Positions 1-13,600 of a stretch of DNA of 64,000 nucleotides are shown in pieces. The stretch lies in contig CM061135.1 of assembly GCA_030789695.1 (NCBI GenBank), forward strand, positions 109,500,301 through 109,564,300, given 5' to 3'. The position numbers were made by a program, and so were the translations under genes. The first letter of the stretch is position 1; every line of letters starts with the position of its first letter. The stretch comes from Scilla litardierei (taxonomy: Eukaryota > Streptophyta > Magnoliopsida > Asparagales > Asparagaceae). The notes under the pieces are model-generated. The model was not told where the DNA came from, did not search any database, and saw only the letters and a program-made list of their open reading frames with translations.

Positions 1-3000
1 ACAGAAACATAATATTTTCAAACCTGCTATTTTGGGTAACCGTTGGGTAATTCCAGTTGAAGTTTCGAGAGAATTGTGGAAACAACATCCTCTCCGCATA
101 GAAACAACGTTAACTCTGCGTTTGTCCTTATTTCCTCCAAAAGTCCCACGAAATCCGTGCGAGTCCCAGAAATCAGAAACGATTGAAATTGTGTGTGTTT
201 CGATTGCAAGAGTAAACTCTTGTCGTTTTTCCTTAGAAAACAATGGTGACACACTATCGGAAGCTCAGGAACACGGATTTCGATCGTTTTAGGCCAAAAA
301 TGCCCTCCTTTGGGCAACCGTTGAGTAATTCTGTTTGAACTTCCGTGGGATTAGAGGAAACAAACCCCTCTCCGCATAGAAACAACGTTTACTCTCTGTT
401 TGTCCTTATTTTCCTCCAAAACAGCTCTACATCTGTGTGAGCCACATAAATCAGAAACGGGTGCAATTGCTTGTGTTTTGATTGCAAGAGTAAATTCTTG
501 TAGTTTTTCCTTAGAAAACGAGGGTGACACACTATCGGAAGTTCAGGAACAAGGATTTCGATCGTTTGAGGCTAAGAATTCCATCCATCATCCATTAGAG
601 TTAGCGAGGGCAGCCAGAAACATAATATTTTCAGACATGCTATTTTAGGTAACCGTTGGATAATTCCAGTTGAACTTCCGTGAGTATAGAGGAAACAACC
701 TCCTCTCTGCTTAGAAACAACATTTATCTCCCTTTTTCCTTTCTTCCTCCAAAACTCCCAAGAAATCCGTGCGAGTCCCAGAAATCAGAAACGGGTGCAA
801 TTGCATGTTTTTCGATTGTAAGAGTAAATTCTTGTTGTGTTTCCTTAGAAAACGATGGAGACATCGGAAACTCAAGAACATGGATTTTGATCGTTAGAGG
901 CCAAAAATGCCCTCCTTCATCCATTAGAGTGAGTTATGGCAGCCAGAAACATAATATTTTCAAATATGCTATTTTGGAAAACCGTTGGGTAACACCAATT
1001 TAAATTCCGTTGGAATATAGAAAAAAACTTCCTCTCCGCATAGAAACAACGTTAACTCTACGTTTGTCCATATATTCCACCAAAACTCCAACGAAATTCG
1101 TGCGAGTCCCAGAAATCTGAAACTGGTGCAATTTCTTTTGTTTCGAATGTAAGAGTACATTGTTGTAGTTTTTCCTTAGAAAACGACAGTGACAAACTAT
1201 CGGAAGCTCGGGAACATGGATTTCGATCGTTTGAGGCCAAGAATTCTGTCCTTCAACCATTAGAGTAAACTAGGGCAGACAGAAACATAATATTTTCAAA
1301 ATTGCTATTTTGGGCAACCGTTGGGTAATTCTAGTTGAACTTTCGAGAGAATAGAGGAAACAACCTCCTCTCCTCATGGAAACAACGTTAACTCTACGTT
1401 TGTCCGTATTTCCTCTAAAACTCCCACGAATTCCGTGCGAGTCCCAGAAATCAGAAACGATTGAAATTGCTTGTGTTTCGATTGCTAGAGTAAACTCTTG
1501 TCGGTTTTCCATAGAAAATGATGGTGACACACTATCAGAAGCTCAGGAACACGGATTTCGATCATTTTAGGCCAAAAATGCCCTCATTCTTGCCTAAGAG
1601 TGAGCTAGGGCAGCCAGAAACATAATATTTTCAAACCTGCTAGTTTGGGCAACCATTGGGTAATTCTATTTGAACTTCCGTGGGAATAGAGGAAACAACC
1701 TCCTCTCTACATAGAAACTACGTTTACTCTCAGTTTGTCCTTATTTTCATCCAAAACAGCTACGAAATTCGTGCAATCCACAGAAATCAGAAATGGGTGC
1801 AGTTGCTTGTGTTTCGATTGCAAGAGTAAATTCTTCTAGTTTTTCCTTAGAAATCAGTGACACACTACCAGAAGCTCAGGAACAAGGATTTCAATCGTTT
1901 GAGGCTAAGAATTCCATCCTACATCCATTAAAGTGAGCGAGGACAGCCAGAAACATAATATTTTCAAACCTACTATTTTTGGGTAACCGATGTGTAATTC
2001 TAGTTGAACTTCCGTGAGATAGAGGAAACAACATCCTCTCCGCTTAGAAATAACGTTTACTCTCTGTTTTTCCTTATTTCCTCCAAAACTCCCACGAAAT
2101 CTGTGCGAGTCCCAGAAATCAGAATCGATTGAAATTGCTTGTGTTTCGATTGAAAGAGTAAACTCTTGTCGGTTTTCCTTAGAAAACGATGGTGACACAC
2201 TATCAGAAGCACATGAACACGGATTTCAATAATTTTAGGCCAAAATGCCCTCCTTCTTGCCTTAGAGTGAGCTAGGGCAGCCAGAAACTTAATATTTTCA
2301 AACCTGCTATTTTAGACAACAGTTGGGTAATCCTGTTTGAACTTCCATGGGAATAGAGGAAACAACCTCCTCCCCGCATAGAAACAACGTTTACTTTCAG
2401 TTTGTCCTTATTTTCCTCCAAAACAACTACGAATTCCGTACGAGCCGCATAAATCAGAAATGTGTGCAATTGCTTGTGTTTCGATTGCAAGAGTAAATTC
2501 TTGTTGTTTTTCCTTAGAAAATGATGGTGACACACTATCGGAAGGTCAGGAACAAGGATTTCGATCGTTTGAGGCCAAAAATGCCCTCCTTCATCCATTA
2601 GAGTGAGCGAGGGCAGCCAAAAACAAAATATTTTCAAACCTACTATTTTGGGTATTCGTTGGGTAATTCCAGTTGAAATTCCGTGAGAATTGAGGAAACA
2701 ACCTCCTCTCCGCTTAGAAACAACGTTTACTCTCTGTTTTTCCTTATTTCCCCCAAAACTCCCACGAAATCTGTGCCAGTCCCAGAAATCAGAAACGGGT
2801 GCAATTGCCTGTGTTTCGATTACAAGAATAAATTCTTGTAGTGTTTCCTTAGAAAATGATGGTGACACATTATCGGTAACTCAGGAACACGGATTTCGAT
2901 CATTACAGGCCAAAAATGCCCTCCTTCATCCATTAGAGTGAGTGAGGGCAGCCAGAAACATAATATTTTCAAATCTGCTATTTTAGGAAACCGTTGGGTA

Positions 3001-5701
3001 ACACCAGTTTAAGTTCCATTGGAATATAGAAAACAACCTCCTCTCCGCATAGAAACAACGTTAGCTCTCCGTTTGTCAATATATTCCTCCAAAACTCCAA
3101 CAAAATCCGTGTGATTCCCTAAAATCTGAAAATTGTGCAATTGCTTGTGTTTCGAATGCAAGAGTAAATTCTTGTAGTTTTTCCTTAGAAAATGATGGTG
3201 ACACACTATCGGAAGCTCCGGAACATGGATTTCGATCGTTTGAGGCCAAGAATTCCGTCCTTCAACCGTTAGAGTGAACTAGGACAGACAGAAACATAAT
3301 ATTTTCAAACCTGCTATTTTGGGCAACCGTTGGGTAATTCCAGTTGAACTTCCAGGAGAATAGAGGAAACAACATCCTCTCCGCATAGAAATAACGTTAA
3401 CTCTATGTTTGTCCTTATTTCCTCCAAAAGTCCCACGAAATCCGTGCGAGTCCCAGAAATCAGAAACGATTGAAATTGTGTGTGTTTCGATTGCAAGAGT
3501 AAACTCTTGTCATTTTTCCTTAGAAAACGATGGTGACACACTATCGGAAGCTCAGGAACACAGATTTCGGTCCTTTCAGGCCAAAAATTCCCTCCTTCTT
3601 GCCTTAGAGTGAGTGAGGGCAGCCAAAAACATAATATTTTCAAATTTTCTATTTTAGGAAACCGTTGGGTAACACCAGTTTTAGTTCCATTGGAATATAG
3701 AAAACAACCTCCTCTCCGCATAGAAACAACGTTAACTCTCCGTTTGTCAATATATTCCTCCAAAACTTCAACGAAATCCGTGCGATTCCCTAAAATCTGA
3801 AAATTGTGCAATTGCTTGTGTTTTGAATGCAAGAGTAAATTCTTGTAGTTTTTCCTTAGAAAACGATGGTGACACACTATCGGAAGCTCGGGAACATGGA
3901 TTTCGATCATTTGAGGCCAAAAATTCCGTCCTTCAACCATTAGAGTGAACTAGGACAGACAGAAACATAATATTTTCAAACCTGCTAATTTGGGCAACCG
4001 TTGGGTAATTCCAGTTGAACTTCCGGGAGAATAGAGGAAACAACATCCTCTCCGCATAGAAATAATGTTAACTCTCTGTTTGTCCTTATTTCCTCCAAAA
4101 GTCCCACGAAATCCGTGCGAGTCCCAGAAATTAGAAACGAATTAAATTGCTTTTGTTTTGTTTGCAAGAGTAAACTCTTGTCGTTTTTCCTTAGAAAACG
4201 ATGGTGACACACTATCGGAAACTCAGGAACACGGATTTCGATCGTTAGAGGCCAAAAATGCCCTTTTTCATCCATTAGAGTGAGTTATGGCGGCTTGAAA
4301 CATAATATTTTCAAACCTGCTATTTTGGCCAACCGTTCGATAATTCTGTTTGAACTTCTGTGGGAATAGAGGAAACAGCCTCCTCTCTGCATAGAAACAA
4401 CGTTTACTCTCTGTTTGTCCTTATTTTCCTCCAAAACAACTACGAAATCCGTGCGAGCCACAGAAATCAGAAGCGAGTGCAATTGCTTGTGTTTCGATTG
4501 CAAGAGTAAATTCTTGTAGTTTTTCCTTAGAAAATGAGGGTGACACACTATCGGAAGCTCAGGAACAAGGATTCCGATCTTTTGAGGCTAAGAATTCCAT
4601 CCTTCATCCATTAGAGTGAGCGAGGGCAGCCAGAAACATAATATTTTCAAACCTGCTATTTTGGGTAACTGTTGGGTAATTCCAGTTGAACTTCCGTGAG
4701 AATTGTGGAAACAACCTCCTCTCCGCTTAGAAACAACGTTTACTCTCCGTTTTTCCTTATTTCCTCAAAAACTCCCACGAAATCCGTGTGAGTCCCAGAA
4801 ACCAGAAACGAGTGCAATTGCCTGTGTTTCGATTGCAAGAGTAAATTCTTGTTGTGTTTCCTTAGAAAATGATGGTGACACACTATCGGAAACTCAGGAA
4901 CACGGATTTCGATCGTTAGAGGCCAAAAATGCCCTCCTTCATCCATTAGAGTGAGTTATGGCAGCCAGAAACATAATATTTTCAAATCTGCTATTTTGGG
5001 CAACCTTTGGGTAACACTAGTTTAAATTCCGTTGGAATATAGAAAACAACCTCCTCTCCGCATAGAAACCATGTTAACTCTCCGTTTGTCCATATATTCC
5101 TCCAAAACTCCAACGAAATCCATGCGAGTCCCAGAAATCTGAAACTGGTGCAATTGCTTGTGTTTCTAATGCAAGAGAACATTCTTGTAGTTTTTCCTTA
5201 GAAAACGATGGTGACAAACTATCGGAAGCTCGGGAACATGGATTTCGGTCGTTTGAGGCCAAGAATTTTGTCCTTCAACCATTAGAGTGAACTAAGACAG
5301 ACAGAAACATAATATTTTCAAACCTGCTATTTTGGGCAACCGTAACTGGTGCAATTGCTTGTGTTTCTAATGCAAGAGAACATTCTTGTAGTTTTTCCTT
5401 AGAAAACGATGGTGAAAAACTATCGGAAGCTCGGGAACATGGATTTCGGTCGTTTGAGGCCAATAATTTTGTCCTTCAATCATTAGAGTGAACTAAGACA
5501 GACAGAAACATAATATTTTCAAACCTGCTATTTTGGGCAACCGTTAGGTAATTCCAGTTGAACTTCCGAGAGAATAGAGGAAACAACCTCCTCTCCGCAT
5601 AGAAACAACATTAACTCTCCGTTTGTCCTTATTTCCTCCAAAACTCCCACGAATTCTGTGCGAGTCCCAAAAATCAGAAACGATTGAAATTGCTTGTGTT
5701 T
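1..5701. repeat. Satellite A tandem array, left block (~335-bp monomers)
   Basis: Head-to-tail monomers are marked by the recurring string CATAATATTTTCAAACCTGC, found near 8, 621, 950, 1286, 1621, 1954, 2288, 2624, 2959, 3295, 3630, 3966, 4301, 4637, 4972, 5308 and 5509. Most spacings are 333-336 bp. Monomers fall into four subtypes by diagnostic positions: A (TGTGTTTCC variant, GGTGCAATTGCCTG), B (GGGTAACACCAGTTT, ATATTCC), C (CGATTGAAATTG) and D (CTGTTTGAACTTCCGTGGG, ACAACTACGA). The order read left to right is C-D-A-B-C-D-C-D-A-B-C-B-C-D-A-B-B'-C. A deletion near 293-314 fuses the first two monomers, and the B' unit at 5308 is truncated. ORFs on either strand are by-products of a unit length near a multiple of three; no gene is supported. 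Confidence 0.95.
5308..5508. repeat. Truncated 201-bp satellite A unit
   Basis: This unit keeps the start of the monomer (to the GGGCAACCGT block) and then jumps to the 3' half beginning AACTGGTGCAATTGC. It is nearly identical to the 3' part of the preceding monomer, sharing the unusual TTCTAATGCAAGAGAACATTC and TTTCGGTCG variants. It therefore looks like a recent partial duplication inside the array rather than an old degenerate monomer. Confidence 0.85.
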
Positions 5702-7259
5702 TGACCGGCGCCCCGCTTGCGGCGCGGCGGCGCGGTGTCGTTTACCGCAAGTTTCACGGTTAGTGTAGGGTGCGGGAATATCGAACTCAGGGAGGCGAGG
5801 TTGTGCTTGGGTCAGGTAGGACCTAAATCACCCCGAGGGGCGAGCTAGCCCGAATCGGTAGATGGTTGTCACGAAAGAAAATAAAAGGGTGTGAACGAAA
5901 AGAAAGTAAACCCGGGACTTTGGTTTCCAACCCGACGAGAGACTCTCGCCGATACGGCCTTCGGGTATGGATAGCGATCGGGATTAGGGTCTAATGGTGA
6001 GACGTTGCCTCTGAAAGTGGTACCGGCGTCCCATGGGCCCGATATTCCGGTCGGTGCCCAGGATGATACACCGGACTTCTCAGATTCGATCAGTGGGCAC
6101 TCCCGTGTCCATTAACACTGATCGATCCCGGGAGCACTAAGCCCGCAACGATATCTCCCAACGTCTCATCCTGCCGCTCCCGCGTGCTAGGATTCGGCGT
6201 CTACGCTAAGGGCGTGAGCTATGGCTAGGGAGTCAACCGCCAAGTTTATTCCCCCTTGGCCCGACGGTCAAAGGCGGTCTTTTTCCCACCAATGACAATG
6301 AAACACCCCGCGTAACCGTTAGATTCCTACTCCCTATCGATTTCCTAACCCTATAGACGCATCGGGAAGAGCCCCCGAAGGGGTTTCCACCAAAATCCCA
6401 GATTTGGGAACTACTCACAAAAATTCATGAAAAAGCAATCTAAATGAAATTTAACCGTTGAAATCATAATCGGACAATTGCAATGCGGAAGTAATAGAGT
6501 AATAAAGACAATACTAAAATTTTAGAAAGATCTAAAAACTTACTAAAGAGTAACAATTACAGCCGTCACAAGGAAATAAAACAGTAGAAAAACAGCAACT
6601 CCCGTTTCTGGAACCCTAGGGGTTCTATATATAGAACTTCGCATCAACCGATCGGTTGACAAGTCAACCGATCGGTTGATCCGTTACAAATAAATAACAG
6701 AAAACAGCGAGTTTTCACCCGATCTCATGAACCGGTCGGGTGAGTTCTTGAGCGACCGGTTGGATCTTGGAGCAGTCGGGTGAAGCGATCGGTTCGACGT
6801 CCGTGTCTTCAGCTCTTCTTCTTCAGCTACAGATGAACCGATCGGGTGAGAGTCACCCGATCGGTTGGAATTCTGCTCGAAAAAACAGAGAACAGTCGCC
6901 CGCAGAACCGGTCTGTGAACCGGTCGGGTGACTTCTTTGTGAGCTGCGGCAGAGACCGGGTGGTGCACGCGTGCATCACCCGATCGGTTGAAGATGGCCA
7001 ACCGACCGGGTGAGGGGCTGAAAGATGAAATCTTCGACGTTTGACCCCCTGGATCACGCGTGACTTCTCCCGTTGCTCCGGGGACTTGGGATATCATCGT
7101 TAAACGTCCCCTATGTGGTCGTACCCCTGCGATCATGGATAAACAAAGAAAAGTGAAAGAAAACGGGAAAATATACGAAAACGAATAAGAGACGGCGGAA
7201 AAACACGGAGAAACACAAAAGAAAACGTACGTGAACATATGAAATATAAACGCACGTCA
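5702..7259 (-). mobile_element. Solo LTR of an Athila-like Ty3/gypsy family
   Basis: On the minus strand this 1558-bp segment starts TGACGTGCG and ends GGCGCCGGTCA. It is homologous along its full length to the two LTRs of the complete element at 24231-33358. It is bounded by a perfect 5-bp target duplication TGTTT (5697-5701 and 7260-7264), and removing it restores an uninterrupted satellite A monomer. No internal sequence remains, so it is a solo LTR formed by recombination between the LTRs of a full element. It retains the paired palindromes and TATA box of the family. Apparent ORFs inside (for example 6684-7238) lie in LTR sequence and recur in the other copies; I do not regard them as genes. 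Confidence 0.96.
6626..6679 (-). promoter_or_regulatory. LTR core promoter: TATA box plus two 16-bp palindromes
   Basis: On the minus strand two perfect copies of TCAACCGATCGGTTGA (6664-6679 and 6644-6659) have centres 20 bp apart and are followed 10 bp later by TATATATA (6626-6633). The same arrangement recurs in the other LTRs of this family. The TATA box role is inferred from position; the palindromes are directly visible. Confidence 0.75.
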
Positions 7260-8773
7260 TGTTTCGATTGCAAGAGTAAACTCTTGTCGGGTTTCCTTAG
7301 AAAATGTTGGTGACACACTATCGGAAGCTCAGGAACACGGCTTTCGATCATTTTAGGCCAAAAATGCCCTCCTTCTTACCTTAGAGTGAGCTAGGGCAGC
7401 CAGAAACATAATATTTTGAAACCAGCTATTTTGGGCAGCCGTTGGGTAATTCTGTTTCAACTTTCATGGGAATAGAGGAAACAACCTCCTCTCCACAAAG
7501 AAACAACGTTTACTCTCCGTTTGTCCTTATTTTCCTCCAAAACAACTACGAAATTCATGCGAGCCATAGAAATCAGAAACGAGTGCAATTGCTTGTGTTT
7601 CGATTGCAAGTGTAAATTCTTGTAGTTTTTCCTTAGAAAACGATGGTGACACACTGTCGGCAGATCAGGAACACGGATTTCGATTGTTTGAGGCCAAGAA
7701 TGCCCTCCTTCACCCATTAGGGTGAGCGGGGGCATCCAGAAACATAATATTTTCAAACATGCTATTTTGGGCAGCTGTTGGGTAATTCCAGTTGAAATTC
7801 TGTGGGAATAGAGGAAACAACCTCCTCTCTGCATAGAAACAACGTTTACTCTCCGTTTGTCCTTATATTCCTCCAAAACTCCCACGAAATCCGTGCGAGT
7901 CCGAGAAATCAGAAACAGGTGCAATTGCCTGTGTTTTGATTGCAAGAGTAAATTCTTGAAGTTTTTCCTTAGAAAATAATGGTGACACACTATTGGAAGC
8001 TCAGGAACACGGATTTCGATCGTTTGAGGCCAAAAATGCCCTCCTCATGCATTAGATGAGCTAGAGCAGCTAGAAACATAATATTTTTTTCAAACCTGCT
8101 ATTTTGGGCAACCGTTGGGTAATTCCAGTTTAAATTCCTTGGGAATAGAGAAAACAACCTCCTCCCCCTTAGAAACAACGTTTACTCACCGTTTGTCCAT
8201 ATATTCCGCCAAAAGTCCAACAAAATCCGTGCGATTCCCCGAAATCAGAAATAGGTGCAATGCTTGTGTTTCGAATGCAAGAGTAAATTCTCATAGTTTT
8301 TCCTTATAAAACTATGGTGACATACTATCGGAAGCTCTGGAATATGGATTTTGATCGTTTGAGGCCAAGAATTCCCTCCTTCATCCATTAGAGTGAGCTG
8401 GGGCAGCCAGAAACATAATATTTTCAAACCTGCTATTTTAGGCAACCATTGGGTAATTCAAGTTGAAATTCCTTGGGAATAGAGGAAACAAGCTGCTCTC
8501 TGCATAGAAACAACGTTCACTCTCCGTTTGTCCTTATATTCTTCCAAAACTCCTACGAAATCTGATCGAGTCCCTGAAATTAGAAAAGGGTTCAATTGCT
8601 TGTGTTTCGAATGCAAGAGTAAATGCTTATAGTTTTTCCTTAGAAAACGATGGTGACACACTATCGGAAGCTCAGAAACACGGATTTCGATCGTTTGAGG
8701 CCAAAAATGCCCTCCTCCATCCATTAAATAGAGCTAGGGCAGCCAGAAACATAATATTTTCAAACCTGCTATT
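7260..8773. repeat. Satellite A tandem array, right block
   Basis: The array resumes in phase after the solo LTR: the remainder of the C monomer, then monomers starting near 7407 (D), 7743 (A), 8077 (B), 8414 (C-like) and a final fragment from 8750. Spacings are 334-337 bp. The last fragment contains only the opening of the monomer and ends in the GCTATTTT block where the other satellite begins. Confidence 0.95.
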
Positions 8774-10540
8774 TTCTACGTTTTCAAACCTGCTATTTTC
8801 GAAACTTAGTGCTATTTTCTACATTTTATGGAAGATCGAATTTTTATTAAATAATATTATTTTTATATTCTACGTTTTTCTTCTCTTATTTTTTCAGTTG
8901 AATATGACGATCTACCGACTTCAGCGGACATTATTACTGATTTTTGTTACCTTGGGGCTATTTTTCTTCATTGTATGAATGATATGGATCGTTTTATTAA
9001 ATAATATGATTTTTGGCCTAATGTTGTCTTCTCTTATTTTTCAGTTGAAGATGGAGTACTTACGGTTCTAACGAAGATTTTTTCGAATTTTTTGAACTTT
9101 AGGCTATTTACTACATTTTCTGGAAGATATGGATATTTTTATTAAATAATATGATTTTTTGGCTAATTTTATCTTCTCATATTTTTAGATAAAGATGGCA
9201 ATCTCCCGGTTCCAACAGACTTTTTTTTGGAGTTTTCTAAGTTTCAGGCTATTTTCTCCATTTTTTGTAAGATATATATGTTTAGATTAAATGATATGAT
9301 TTTTATTTCCTAATTTTGTCTTCTCTTATTTAAGTTGAAAATGGTGATCTACTCGTTTCAACGGATCTTTTTGCGGATTTTTCTAAGCTCTGGGCTATTT
9401 TCTACATTTGATTGAAGATAAAGCCTCTTTTTATTAAATGATATGATATTTTAGCCTAATTTTGTCTTCTCTTATTTTTCACTTGAAGATGTCGATCTCC
9501 CACTTACAACAGACATTTTTGTTGATATTTCAAAGTTTGGAACTATTTTTCTACATTTTTGGAAAGTTATGAATATTTTTATTAAATGAAATGATTTTTA
9601 AGCCTAATGTTGTCTTCTCTTTTCTTTGGTTGAAGATGGCGGTCTCGCATTTCCAACAAATATTTGTGCCGATTTTTCTAAGATCCGGGCTATTTTCTAA
9701 ATTTTCTGGAAGATATGGATCTTTATATTAAATGATATAATTTTTATATCCTAATTTTTTTCTCTAATTTTTTTGTTGAAGATGTCGATCTCCCTTATCC
9801 AACAGACATTTTTCGGATTTTTCTAAACTTGAAAATATTTCCTCAGTTTATTAGAGATATGGATCATTTTATTAAATGATATGACTTTTATAGACTACGT
9901 TTTCTTCTCTTATTTTTCAGTTGAATATATCAATCCCCCGGTTCAAACGGAAATTTTTACGGAATTATCTGTGATCAAGGCTTCTACATTTTGTGTGGGC
10001 TTTCGATCTTTATATTAAATGATATGATTTTTATGCCTTAATTTTGTTTTCATTTATTTTTCAATTGAAGATGGCGGTCTCCTATTTCCAACGGAAATTT
10101 TTGTGGATTTTTCTGAGCTCTGTGCTATTTTCAACATTGTCCATAAGATATGGATCTTTATATTAAATGATATGATTGTTATGGCCTAATTTTGTCTTCT
10201 CTTATTTTTCAAACTAATAGGGTGATCTCCTGTTTCCAATGGAAATTTTTCCGTGTTTTTCAGTGGTCGGGGTTATTTTCTATATTTTTGGAAGATAAGG
10301 ATCTTTATATTAATTGATATGATTTTTGTTGCCTATTTTGTCTTCCCTTATTTTCCAGTTCATGATGGTGATCTTTTTATTAAATGATATGATCTTTTGG
10401 CCTTATTTTGTCTTCGCTTTTATTTCGGTTGAAGATGGCGATCTCCCGGTTCCAATGGAATTTTTGCGGATTTTTCTGAGCTTTTAACTATTTTTCACAT
10501 TTTTTGGAATATATGTATCGTTTTATTAAATGATATCAGG

Positions 10541-10696
10541 GAAGATAAAATTAGGCCAAAAATGTCCGTTGAAACCGAAAAATTGCCATCTTCAACTGAA
10601 ACATAAGAGAAGACAAAATTCAGAACCAAGAAATCGTTATCTTCATCTATAAAAATGTATGTTGTAAATCAATATATCGCCATCTTCAACTAATAA
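10541..10696 (-). repeat. Inverted satellite B module, copy 1
   Basis: About 156 bp are in reverse orientation relative to the surrounding array. The plus strand reads AGATAAAATTAGGCC and CCATCTTCAACTGAAAC, the reverse complement of satellite B. Three partial monomer heads lie inside. A truncated monomer (GATGGTGATCTTTTTATTAAA) is found upstream, and the same cassette recurs five more times in the window. Confidence 0.85.
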
Positions 10697-13600
10697 GATT
10701 TTTATATACCATTTTCTGTGCTTGGTGCTATTTTCTACATTTTATGAAAGATATGTATCTTTTTATTAATTGATATGATTTTTATAGCCTAAATTTGACT
10801 TCTCTTTTTTTCCAGTTGAAGATAGCGATCTTTTTACTAAATGATATGATATTTTGGCCTAATTTTGGCTTCTCTTATATTGAGGCTTGCGATCTCCCGG
10901 TTCCAACGGATATTTTTGCGGATTTTTCTGAGCTCCGGTTTATTTTTCACGTATTTTGGAAGATATGTATCATTTTATTAAATAATATGATATTTTGGCC
11001 TAATTTTGTCTTCACTTATATTTCGGTTGAAGATGGTGATCTCCCGGTTCCAACGGACATTTTTGTGGATATTTTGAGCTTGGGCTATTTTGTACACTTT
11101 CTAGAAGATATTAAATGATTTGATTTTTATCTCCTAATTTTTTTCTCTTATTTTTCAGTTGAAGTTGGCGATCTCCCAGTTTCAATGGACATTTTTTGCA
11201 GATTTTTCTGAGCATCGGGCTATTTTCTACATTTTCCTAAAGATATGAATCTTTTTATTAAATTGATATGAATTTTTGGCCTAATTTTTATGTACTATTT
11301 TTTCAATTAAATATTGTGCTCTCCTGGTTCCAACGGACATTTGTGCGGATTTTTCTGAGCTCGGTGCTATTTACTACATTATATGGCATATATGTATCTT
11401 TTTATTAAATGATATGATTTTTGGCCTAATTTTGTCTTCTTTTATTTTTCAATTTAAAATGGTGGTCTCCGGGTCTAACTGATATTTTTGGAATTTTCTG
11501 AGCTCCAAACTATTTTCTACATTTTCTGTATGATATGAATTTTATTATTAAATGATTTGATTTTTATAACCTAATTTTGTCTTCTCTAATTATTCAGTTG
11601 AAGATGGCGATCTCCCGGTTTCAACGGACATATTTGTCGATTTTTCTGAGTTCGTGGCTATTTTTCTACATTTCGGGAAGTTATGGATCTTTTTAATAAA
11701 TGATATGATTTTTAACCTAATTTTTTCTTCTCTTACTTTTTCAGTTGAAGATGGTGATCTCCTAGTTCCAACGGACACTTTTGCTGAATTTTCTGATCTC
11801 CGGGATATTTTCCACATTTTTGGAAGATATGTATCATTTTATTAAATGATCTGATATTTTGGCCTAATTTTGTCTTTCTCTTAATTTTAAGTTAAAGATG
11901 GCGATCTTCCAGTTCCAACGGATATTTTTGCAAATTTTTCTGAGCTCGGGGCTAGTACACTTTCTGGAAGATAAGAATCTTTATATTAAATGATATGATT
12001 TTTATATCCTATAATTTTCTTCTCTTATTTTTTAGTTGAAGGTGGCGATCTCATAGTTCCAACAAACATTTTTGCGGAAATTTCTAAGCTCCAGGCTATT
12101 TTCTACATTTTATTAAAGATATGGATCTCTGTATTAAATGACAAGAGTTTTGTAGCCTAATTTTGTTTTCTCATATTTTTAGTTGAATTTGGTGATCTTC
12201 CTGTTCCAACGAACATTTTTGTAGATTTTTCTTAGCTTTGGGCTTTTTTGTACTTTTTTTGGAAGATATATGTCTTTTTATTAAATGATATGATTTTTTG
12301 GTCTAATTTTGTCTTCTCTTTTTTCAGTTGAATATTACGATCTCCCGGTTCCAATGGACATTTGTGCGGATTTTTCTGAGCTCGGTGCTATTTTCTACAT
12401 TTATGGCCTAATTTTGTCTTCTTTTATTTTAGTTGAAGATGGCAATCTCCCGGTTCCAACGGACAATTTTTCGGATTTTTCTAAGCTCCGATATATTTTT
12501 TACATCTTCTGTATGATTTGAATCTTTATATTAAATGATATGATTTTATAACCTAATTTTGTCTTTTCTTATTATTCAGTGGAAGATGCCGGCCTCCTGG
12601 TTCCAATGGACATTTTTGTCTATTTTTCTGAGTTCGAGGCTACTTTTTTACATTTTCGTGAAGTTATGGATATTTTTATTTAATGATATGATTTTTTGAC
12701 CTAATTTTTTCTTCTAATAATTTTTCAGATTAAGAAGGTGATCTCTCGGTTTCAACAAACGTTTTTGCAGATTTTTCTTAGCCCCAGGCTATTTTCTACA
12801 TTTTCGGAAAAGTATGGATCTTCATATTAAATGATATATTTTTATAGCCTAAGATTGTTTTCTCTTATTTTTAAGTTGAACATGGCGATCTTCCGGTTCC
12901 AACAAACATTTTTGCGTATTTTTTGAGCTCGGTGCAATTTTCTACATTTTATTGAAGATATAGAACTTTTATTAAATAATACGTTTTTATAGTATACGTT
13001 TGTATTCTCTTATTTTTTTCAGTTGAAGATGGCGATCTCTCGGTTTCAACGGACATTTTTGCAGATTTTTCTACATTTTCTGGAAGTTATGTATCTTTTT
13101 ATGAAATGATATGATTTTTTGGCCCAATTTTGTTCTCTTTTTTCAATTTGATCTCTGGGTTTCAAAGGACATTTGTGATTATTTTTCGAGCTTCGGGCTA
13201 TTTTCTATATTTTTTGTATAATATGAAACTTTATTCTAAATGATATGATTATTATAATCTAATCTGTCATCTCTTATTTGTAAGATGAAGATGGCGATCT
13301 CCCTGTTCCAACGGACATTTTTACGGATTTTTCTGAGCTCGGTGATATTATTCTACATTTCGAAAATTTATGAATCTTTTTATTTAATGATATGATTTTT
13401 TGACCTAATCTTGGCTTCTTTTGTTTTTCAGTTGAAGATGGCGATCTCCCTGTTCCAATGGATATTTTTGCGGATTTTTATAAGCGATGTGCTATTTTGT
13501 ACATTTTTATAAATGATATAATTTTTATAGCAAACGGTTGTCTTCTCTTATTTTTTTTCAATTGATTATGGCGATCTCCCAGTTCCAATGGACATTTTTT

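Noticed and set aside
3314..3940. 208-codon minus-strand ORF in satellite A, and similar ones at 2272-2868 and 7457-7990
   Set aside because: They span satellite monomers, repeat the same peptide with each unit, and exist only because the monomer is about 112 codons long. No start context, domain or conservation independent of the repeat.
1..8773. Possible CRISPR-like array from regularly spaced repeats
   Set aside because: Units are contiguous 335-bp monomers without unique spacers, in plant DNA with retrotransposons.
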